NCBI RefSeq assembly: GCF_932274485.2
Contig: NC_065880.2
Coordinates: forward strand, 5,371,695 to 5,435,694
Length of the DNA: 64,000 bases
Origin: Patella vulgata
Lineage: Eukaryota > Mollusca > Gastropoda > Patellidae
Direction: 5' to 3'
Each line of letters begins with the position of its first letter. Position 1 is the stretch's first letter. Below, one piece after another: positions 56,901 through 64,000 of this stretch. A model generated the notes under the pieces. It ran no database searches and was not told the origin of the DNA. It saw nothing but the letters and a program-made list of their open reading frames with translations. A program made the position numbers and the translations under genes.

Positions 56901-57372
56901 ACAGTGGCGGACTGGCCTGGTTGTAAGCTTGTCCAATGGTAAGTGGGCCCCTGAGGAAATTCCCCCCCCCCCCCAGCCCCATTAGACACTATATTTAAAA
57001 TATAAATTATCAAAAAAATATATATAAATATTACATCGTTTTGTTTCCACTAACATATTTTTTAAAAATTTAATTTATTAATTTTAAAAATTAAATGATA
57101 GAATTGTATTGGTGGATGGACCCCCTTTGTCTCCTGGGAACCAATATTTTCAGACCCAGTTCGCCACTACATAGAGAGCAGCATGTATCTTCCTTGTAAA
57201 TAATAAACGGAATTGGACCATGTTCGTACAGTCATATATTGTAGAGGTATTTTTACTCTTAATGGTGGAGACCAATCGATGGATGAATAAGGAAGTTCTT
57301 ACCTTCGACCATGGCAGCAATGCTGGATGTCATAAAGATGAATGCTAGTTTTCCTGGAGACTTTAAAAACAT
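53982..57372 (-). CDS. SUEL-like lectin receptor, short basic tail
   Basis: Five exons, 279 aa: 57372-57303, 56646-56305, 55666-55418, 54992-54908, 54075-53982; GT-AG with phases 1, 1, 1, 2, the same plan as the plus-strand copies. Signal peptide MFLKSPGKLAFIFMTSSIAA. Lectin exon with ISIINITFGYRQGCG, CCKEKPSDCF, DCLNKSTCRTAG, YSKIVYSC. The stalk exon codes about 80 residues with four ATEILPTSPSS-type repeats, likely O-glycosylated. Membrane helix GGIVGGVVGALLIIVVMVLI. The last exon adds KQRKSRVAPTCVHNSNNESL and ten more residues, then stop: basic next to the membrane and without any tyrosine. No frame fault is seen. A Tc1 relic lies 300 bp upstream of the ATG and a SINE-1 in intron 4. Surface recognition inferred. 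It may signal through a partner or serve as a non-signalling competitor; no charged residue is seen in the helix. Confidence 0.85.
54331..54700 (+). mobile_element. SINE-1 reference copy, 370 bp, with target duplication
   Basis: Flanked by TTAAATGGAATTG (54318-54330) and TTAAATGGAATCG (54701-54713). tRNA-like head with A-box-like AAGTGGGTAAGACGCTGG and B-box-like GTGTTCGATCCC, a body with CTTTTCAGTGCTGAAGGACA and GTCTAGTCGTTCAGATGGGG, and a conserved tail GTAGGACGTTAAACCCCACT. Lies in intron 4 of the minus-strand receptor. Confidence 0.92.
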
Positions 57373-57670
57373 CTTTAAATATTATGAACACTCCATCCCT
57401 GGTCCTGCAAGCAATTTATTATTAATATTGAATTAACGTTGGTGAAACTAATATTCTTTTATGATATATACATTTAAAATACAGATGTGACTTCATCATT
57501 TGATGTTGGCGTACCATTATTTGAAATAACGGTACGGGCAATATGCCAAGTGTAACCAGTTGAAATTTTGGACGCGAGTTACGTATTTCATTGAAAAGCA
57601 CTTGCAAGTGTCTGTATTTTAAGTTGTTTAATGGTCTCGAGCTTAAGACCTCGTGTTGTTTCAATTTATA

Positions 57671-59006
57671 CTGAGCGCCATGGAAAACGCATCACTTAGT
57701 TTTTCGTATAACAAAAGGATCTTGTAAACATATCGTATTTATTTTGCTTCTTAATGTGAACAATATTCAAATGGGAACACATCAATAACAACACATTTGT
57801 ACACTTATGGATGTTTAATCTGTAATCAACGGTACAAAGTCAGAGGGGTCAAAACCAAAAGTACGACACAGATGTCAGTAGCGCGTGTGTCCTCCACCGG
57901 CTCTTACGCACTCTGTGCAGCGACGTCGCATGGAATTTACAAATGTTTGAAAGAAGGCCTGGGGCAAAAAGTTCCATTCTTGGACAAGAGCAGCTTCTAA
58001 AGCAGCAATGGTGTGCATCTGTGGTCTCCGATACAGACGGCGTCCAATCTCATCCCAGACATGTTCTATCGGTGCCATGTCCGGATACATGGCTGCATGG
58101 CCAGTCCAAGACATTGATGTTGTTAGCAGCCAGGCAGTCCATACTAAAATGGGCGATATGCGGACGTGCATTATCCTGTTGGAAGTGCTGAACTTGTGGG
58201 TGCGCTAGAAACATCGGAACAACACTTGGTTGCAAGACATCATCACGGTAGGCTACAGCATCAACGTGACCTCTAAAAATGTGTAGGGCGGTCCGGTGAT
58301 GAAATGTGAAGCCTCCCCACACCATTACACTTCCCCCACCCCATCGATTCGTTTCGAAGACGCAGCAGTCTGCAAGACGTTCCCAAAGACGTATCCACAC
58401 ACGTTGACGGCCATCAGCGTGATAAAGATGGACGCGACTCTCATCACTGAAGAGCACACTCCTTGAGGTCCTATCAAACGCCGCTGACGGTGATGATCCC
58501 TGAGGATAGCTCCAACATAAGGTCGTCGTGCACGGAGTCCTACTTCTCTTAGACTACGTCTTACGGTGTTGGCACTTACTGGTCCTTGTCTTCCGACGAA
58601 TGTTGCACCTGTTCGAGTCGCTAGGCGGAATCTGTCACGCAGATGTAGCGGTCTTGAGCCTGGGTTGTAACGCGTTGTGGACCAGGACGTTGACGGGCAC
58701 GTGTTGATCCAGTAACTCGAACACGTTCCACCAACCCTACAATGGTGGACAGATTGACAGTTCATGTACTGCACATTATATTGAAAACATGCTTTTAAAG
58801 GGCTCACACACAATGCTGCACGTGAATATTGGGTTTTTCATGTGCATCTCCAGCATTTTTTTTTTTGGCACACGGGCCGATATTTTTTGCGTTTGGGAGC
58901 ATTGTGTGAAACAATAGTTCATAGTATTGCATAATATTATACATACAAAACCACCTAGTAATAAAATATTTGGGAAAAAAAGTGATGCGTTTTCCATGGC
59001 GCTCAG
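57671..59006 (-). mobile_element. Tc1/mariner element, 1336 bp, inactive
   Basis: Terminal repeats CTGAGCGCCATGGAAAACGC (57671) and its complement (to 59006), continuing to ~27 bp, each next to TA (57669-57670, 59007-59008). The minus strand codes for a DD34E-type transposase in pieces between 58813 and 57875: LRDRFRLATRTG (helix-turn-helix side), LFSDESRV (first Asp), QQDNARPHIA (second Asp), APIEHVWDEIGRRL (Glu), GGHTRY end. Frame changes occur near 58150 (a 4-bp insertion, TGCA-like) and before LFSDE, where a short segment between the RRL and LFSDE blocks is also missing. It cannot make transposase as it stands. Confidence 0.92.
57875..58813 (-). pseudogene. Tc1/mariner transposase relic
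   Basis: Coding part of the element above. All three catalytic acidic positions are present (Asp in FSDES, Asp in QQDNA, Glu in PIEHVWDE) but spread over three frames. No intact DNA-binding plus catalytic frame remains. Confidence 0.88.
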
Positions 59007-59113
59007 TATATTACTTAATGTCTCGCTCTCGACCATTAAACTACACCTATTCATAATGTTTGTTTACATAGACCATACATTGATCAAGTTCTTAATAAAA
59101 AGATGATAATATG

Positions 59114-59454
59114 ACAATTTGATTAAAATACAGGTCTATATTTCATTTCATTTGTTTATACTGTCGATGGCATACATTACATGAGGATCTGACAGGTTGT
59201 ACTGGAAGGTTGTGTCAGGGGTCGCACATTGATTAATCAATCAGCCTTGACGTTTCTAGTGGTTTATCCATAGTTCCGTGCGTGGCACGTCAAGAAGTCG
59301 CCGTAACAGACCTTTTCATTGGCTAATCCCTCACTTCAACCCAAACGCCGGTAATATAACAACTTTTCCAGATGCTAGTGGAGTAAAGACAAGTAAAACG
59401 AAATTTTGAAGTATAAAAAACGAAACGAAATAGATCTGTGTTTTAATCAGATTG
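59114..59454. mobile_element. 341-bp MITE, CAATCTGATTAAAACACAGATC family
   Basis: The left end CAATTTGATTAAAATACAGG and the complement of the right end (CAATCTGATTAAAACACAGA) pair over ~35 bp, through the ATTTCATTTC / GAAACGAAAT part. No coding sequence. Shares ends with 35176-35274. Confidence 0.75.
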
Positions 59455-59467
59455 TTGATATGATAAA

Positions 59468-59685
59468 TGTAAAATCAAACGGGTTTTGGCGTCCTACTTG
59501 TTTTTTTTGCTCCATCCGGACTAATAAAGACGTACATACGTCCCGCAGTGTCCTATGATGAACAGTTTGTCAGGACATTGTAGTTTCAGGCTACTCTTCA
59601 TCGAATTCTAAGTATCAATCCTTTTTTTCAGTAAACGTAGAACCAGCTAAACGGGTGGATCTCGATTTCTTAAAATCGAACCACG
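59468..59685 (-). mobile_element. SINE-1 copy, inverted, truncated
   Basis: ATCAAACGGGTTTTGGCGTC (tail backwards), GACTAATAAAGACGTACATA, GTGTCCTATGATGAACAG. The head is missing. Confidence 0.65.
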
Positions 59686-59689
59686 ACGG

Positions 59690-60455
59690 AGGTATATATT
59701 ATTATACTATTCATGTAATCGTATATAAACAATTATACAATTATATAATATCGGCTTACATTCAATATCAATAATTAACACAGCAACCTGTGCGGTCTTA
59801 TCAAATGAGAAAGCCAGGTTAACTGTCAGAACGCAACAGATGATGATGTCCGGTTAACTGAATGAAGTAACCAACTGAAATAGATATACTGGCTATAAAT
59901 AAATATATTAATACAATAAAATATTATAATATATTATGTCGTGCATTAACTTACTTAAATTGTCTTGATCATATCCTGTAATTTAGAGAATCGTAAGAGA
60001 AAGGCGGACAGTCAGCTACTGTTCAACATTTCAAATACCTGTAAGGAATATCAAGTTGATATTATCAATCGGGAATAAAATTCGATGAGACGTCATAGCG
60101 CCCAACACTCACTCTTGAATCTGATAGTTTTACTGAACTCCTAAATGTTCAAATTAAATGCAGATCAATACAATGAAATCGACCATGGCCCAGATTCACC
60201 AGATAAGTAATATTACAAACCTCCCAGTATGGTTTAATGGTGTCAAATCTTTATAAATGTTTCAGTTGTGGTGTTCAACCCTTTATCAATGTATACGTCG
60301 TGGTGTCAAATAAATTGTTTTTTAGAAGTTAAATTCGCTGAAATGTTTGATAAGTTCTAAAGATAACTATTGGAACATCAGTTATCTATGTTGATCATTG
60401 ACTTCTTGTTTGATAATACAATCATATGTACTGAAGGGGCAATGTCTGTGAATTT
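59690..60455. other. AT-rich spacer; no gene recognised
   Basis: Contains ATATATT-rich stretches (59690-59760, 59895-59935). Further exons of the gene at 60460-61475 could lie here (its last frame has a donor-like CAG|GTTTAT near 60508), but none was recognised. Confidence 0.35.
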
Positions 60456-60459
60456 GGAT

Positions 60460-61475
60460 TCACAGTATTAGCTTTGATATTTGTCCTAACATTATCATGA
60501 TATAAACCTGACCCGCCGGTATAAGTGTATTACGTTTGGACTCTTTTCTCTTCACATCTTTTTTGGCTCGACGTGACAATTCAAAACCACCCATGTTTGT
60601 ACCCTGTTGATTGACTAGATCGAATCTGTCGCTGATTTCAGGTTCATCATAGATGATACTAGCACGGTATGTTGATCTAGCCCGTGTTCTAGACATTTGA
60701 AGGTGGTTTGGCGGGGCAGGAATGTCGTTGCTTACTCCGGTTTTTTTCAACTGATTATGTTGTATATCTTTACGTGGTATCGGAGGCCTTGTCATACTAT
60801 TGACACACTCAGAATAAGATTTCCTAGAAACGTTATCCATTCGTTCTTGTAAGGCCATGTTTTTACATATCACGTGCTCCAATATATCCTGTATACTTGA
60901 TATCTGTGCTTCAAATCGATTCAGTCTCTCAACAGGTAAAATACTAGTCAATTGTTCTGGGTACGAATGAGGAATGTTTCCTAGATCCATAGCATTTATT
61001 GTAACCATTGGTATCTTATTGGCTTTATCCAGTTTTTCTAGGGCTTCTTTTTCTGATCGAACTGTCGAATCCTTTCTTCGTGATTTTTCACCAATCAGCA
61101 GGACATCACAATGACTCCATAGTATATCCTTACTGATTACAATGTGTTCAAGTGACCCAGAACTGCGCTCTTGATACTATCTAGTGAGCTATTTTGCATT
61201 GAAAATAAAATGTAACCAAGAATGACATCTGTTAGTGAGACAGACTCCCTATTTATTTTATTCTCAGCCTGAGTAGATTCACTTGAAGATTGAGGCTGGA
61301 CATTATCAGGTTGGGAGATGTTAACTCTGTTTTTACTTGAGGCACTTCTTCCTTTTGGAAAAAATCGATACTCATAACAGTGCTTACATAAGTGCATATC
61401 ACCTTGTGTATGTTTGGCTTCAGCCCCTATCCGATGGAACGGACATGGTGCATCTGTAATACTGTCACACTTCAT
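60460..61475 (-). pseudogene. multicopy invertebrate family protein in two frames
   Basis: Frame 1 (61475-61137, 112 aa): MKCDSITDAPCPFHRIGAEA, a Cys/His group HLCKHCYEYRF, then LTDVILGYILFSMQNSSLDS and IKSAVLGH. Frame 2 resumes at about 61125 with SKDILWSHCDVLLIGEKSRR, then KDSTVRSEKEALEKLDKANK and the 182-aa stretch from MVTINAMDLGNIPHSYPEQL to 60460, with a heptad-like part near RLNRFEAQISSIQDILEH. Together they match a family I know from mollusc, cnidarian and echinoderm genomes (VLGHF---I--AKD-LW...RRKDS--R---EA...IP...PE-L), which is often multicopy and near transposons; its function is not known to me. One base missing near 61130 explains the frame change. Either a recent fault or a sequence error. 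Confidence 0.55.
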
Positions 61476-61479
61476 TGAC

Positions 61480-62155
61480 CACTATACAAAATATGCAATT
61501 TCAATAAGTGTCCAGTTTTACACTAAACACTTCTGTAACCTTCACATTATTTCCTCACAAAATATCTTCATCGTGTCATATTACATATCCATCCGGTTTT
61601 TATACGTTTTAAATCAACAATCCATTTCTCATAATGCATTAAAAGATCAAAGGGTGACGCCATAACTATCGTTATGTCCAAAGCAATTTGTTTCGGTTAA
61701 AAATTCGAATCGGGAGGTTAAAATAAACTTGCCGTTTGGAAACGATAAGACACCCAGTAATGGTCATTATGAAAATGTCTACAGTAGTAATTCATTCCAG
61801 TGTCGAACTGGAACTGAGTGACCCAATAAATGGCCACAAATTAAGCATCACATGCTGCAATGAAATCTATATATGCTTTGCTTTCTGAATTTTGTTTGGC
61901 AATTATTTGCAAATCAGGTGAATTGAAGACCACTCTGTAAATCATAATTGAATTTTGCTCTCAAATCAAAGATGTTTCTTTTTTTAAGGTCACTTAATGG
62001 ATTTGCTCCAGACGACAGTCTGGGAATATATCATTTGACATCGAACTTGAATATAATATAAGTGATCAAGTTATTACTGTGTAAATGGTATAACGTGTAA
62101 AGAAATTGGTTCGTACGTATGCATGGGAAGATGGAACCGGTGTAATATACATATA
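61480..62155. other. spacer; no gene recognised
   Basis: Nothing beyond short frames without motifs. Ends in (ATT)n at 62163-62181, which is the tail of the inverted SINE-2. Confidence 0.4.
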
Positions 62156-62159
62156 AAAT

Positions 62160-62415
62160 ATTATTATTATTATTATTATTGTTACTAGTTCATTTCGGGA
62201 CTAACACATGGTTCAATGTTATTTCAATAATTGCGCGTAGTGGTCTTTAGCAGTGGGAGGAAACCGAAGGACCCGGCGAAAATCCACGAGGTTGGAAAGG
62301 CGACCATATCCTTGTCATGTGCGACAAGGGAATCAAAACCACGGCAGTTAGCTCAATTACAGACCTTATGATACAGCCACACGTGTTAATCATTCGGCCA
62401 CCCAACCTCCCGCTA
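62160..62415 (-). mobile_element. SINE-2 copy, inverted, with (AAT)n tail
   Basis: GTTCATTTCGGGACTAACAC, AATAATTGCGCGTAGTGGTC, GGGAGGAAACCGAAGGACCC, ending with a head (GTTAATCATTCGGCCACCC). The (ATT)n run at 62163 is its 3' tail. Confidence 0.8.
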
Positions 62416-62429
62416 CATCAAGAAATCTT

Positions 62430-64000
62430 TAGTTATAAATAAAAGTAATCATAATAGCAGATATCTTGCAACTTGACCCTTTCGCCACACTCGATTTTAT
62501 CTGTTTAAATAAATATGTTCTATACACACTTCCTGCATTGAATTGGTCTATAGTCATTTAAGCATGCTTGAATCACTAGAATACAAGAAGTGCATCTGAA
62601 CTATATAAAACATGATTTTGGTCACGTTCATTTTCCAAGAAGCTTACTCAATCTCCTTCTAACAAATCTTAAAATACTTGACAAAGAAAATATTTAGATA
62701 TCCTCAATCAAAGGGCAGTTAGATGTCGTGGGGCGCGTTTAATGATATAGTTGTGGCTTACTAATCTATACTAAAGATGTTATTCGTGAGTTGTTAATGC
62801 CCCCGTCAGATCGGGATGGCGTCCTTACTGACCTGGAGCGACCATACGGCGACCAGAAAATGCAAAATATCGCCGGCAAACGTAAACACAACGCGAGAAA
62901 ATATCCCAGAAATTTACAAACTTGAAAAACTAGTCGCGTTCTTACCGCGTTCTCATGACGCGTCCGTCGCGACCTCTCCGACGTTATGGCGTTTCGATTG
63001 AGATCAATTGACTTGGCAACAGCAAACATGGTCGCCAAAGAAACGTAATGTAAGCTTGGTAACCGCGCTATGGTCGTATTATAAACTTCATAAACACATT
63101 AGCAACACCATAAGGTCGCCATAAGTTCACTGGGAACCCCATGGGGTCATGGTAATCATGCAACAGTGGTGAAGTCATCGTAACATCGCCATGACACCAT
63201 ACCATTTCAGAACAACAAATTCCCTGGGTTCCTACTCCGGAACGGGCTCTAAGCTGAACACACCATGAAATCCCGTTAGCTGACTGATATGTTAGGTTGG
63301 TAAGTGACACTCCAAGCTGGATGAACAAATCCGAAACACATGATTATTTAGGGGTTTTTTTGTAAGGAGGAATGTGCATAGTACCCCAAGAAAATATTTT
63401 TTATGGGCGATTTAGTTTTAGTATCCGACCCCAAAATGAATGTTCCTTGTAAAACCACCTTATTTATGTTCTCGTCAACTTTACGCACACTAAATGTATT
63501 ATCAAATCGTAAGTAACCATAAACACAGTCAGCATCATGTATTTTAATATATTTAATACATAATATTATTGGTGCAACTATTAGGGTGAACTGCCATGGA
63601 ATTGTATGCTGACGCAGATCCCGGATGGCTCAGTTTTTTGTTGAGTGTATGATGTGGAGTAGCAGATTTTGGTTAAATGTTGAAAAACATCGTTTGATAT
63701 TCCATTATGAGGGAGATCATGGTCACAAATATTAAGAGAATGGTTGGTCAGTGTCGTGATAGTCTGATACAAGTGGCTGGGTTTGTAATGGAGATACAGA
63801 TTGTTGTCGGCTGGTTTCCTATGGACTGAAAGGGAAGACTGTTGCCTCCTCGTTCTGTTCCCATGGTGAACTTATACTGCGTGTTTGGGAAAACATCATA
63901 GGCGTTTCCAGAGGTACGTATAGCCGCCTTGGCCTAGAGGCTGAGATAAGAACATCATAATAAGTTAGGGTGATAGATATCATGCGGGGTTTTTTTTGGA
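62430..64000. other. right-hand end; no gene recognised
   Basis: 62790-63330 is more GC-rich, with GTCGCCATA-like words in both orientations and a 12-bp palindrome ACCCCATGGGGT at about 63136. The open frames (62766-63038, 63068-63328, 63581-63772) show no family motif. Confidence 0.4.

Overview
This looks like nuclear DNA from an invertebrate, most probably a gastropod mollusc; a limpet-like animal is my guess and is not established. The reasons are: AT-rich sequence, short exons with GT-AG introns, fibrinogen-domain and SUEL-type lectin genes in tandem arrays, and dense SINE, LINE, mariner and MITE debris. There are no prokaryotic operons, tRNA, rRNA or CRISPR arrays. All gene models were built by eye from splice signals, reading phase and comparison between paralogues inside the window.

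Region 1 (1-26.7 kb) is a minus-strand tandem array of secreted fibrinogen-related proteins. Each gene has three coding exons: a signal peptide with a PAN/apple-like domain, a short two-cysteine linker, and a fibrinogen-related domain (FReD). Two copies are complete and phase-consistent (9094-13652, 341 aa; 16332-24867, 343 aa). A third runs off the left edge (1-5563). A lone FReD piece joined to a SINE lies at 26456-26657. Introns and spacers hold a 73-bp satellite element (two copies), a large inverted-repeat element (two copies), a GC-rich palindrome, a 21-bp minisatellite, LINE and Penelope-like debris and SINEs.

Region 2 (26.9-44.9 kb) is a plus-strand tandem array of type I membrane receptors: signal peptide, SUEL-like lectin domain, Ser/Thr stalk, transmembrane helix, and a tail with several tyrosines. 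Copy 1 (27682-30922, 340 aa) is intact. Its tail carries an ITIM-like VVYDSL, an AVYDSL and a CD28-like YYNM motif. Copy 2 (36.45-40.23 kb) has lost most of its signal exon and has a one-base shift in the membrane exon. Copy 3 keeps only its 5' part (to 44.86 kb) and carries a solo LTR. Each copy begins with the same block: a SINE, a conserved 5' region, and a minisatellite of roughly 70 bp.

Region 3 (44.9-48.5 kb, minus) is a five-exon, 860-aa gene with zinc-finger-like Cys/His pairs and a Crypton-type tyrosine recombinase core that keeps most catalytic positions. Its stop codon falls almost exactly where receptor copy 3 breaks off.

Region 4 (48.5-64 kb) starts with a series of inverted-repeat elements, including a 612-bp foldback with a 6-bp target duplication. 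It also holds a fifth lectin-receptor locus on the minus strand (53982-57372, 279 aa) that has the same exon plan but a 30-residue basic tail without tyrosine. Further right are a Tc1/mariner relic (57671-59006), a MITE and a two-frame gene of an uncharacterised invertebrate family (60460-61475). The last ~2.5 kb show only SINE sequence and nothing I recognise.

Together the window reads as a rapidly duplicating recognition-gene cluster: secreted FReD proteins beside lectin receptors in long-tailed (signalling) and short-tailed forms. An immune role is inferred from domain families, not shown.
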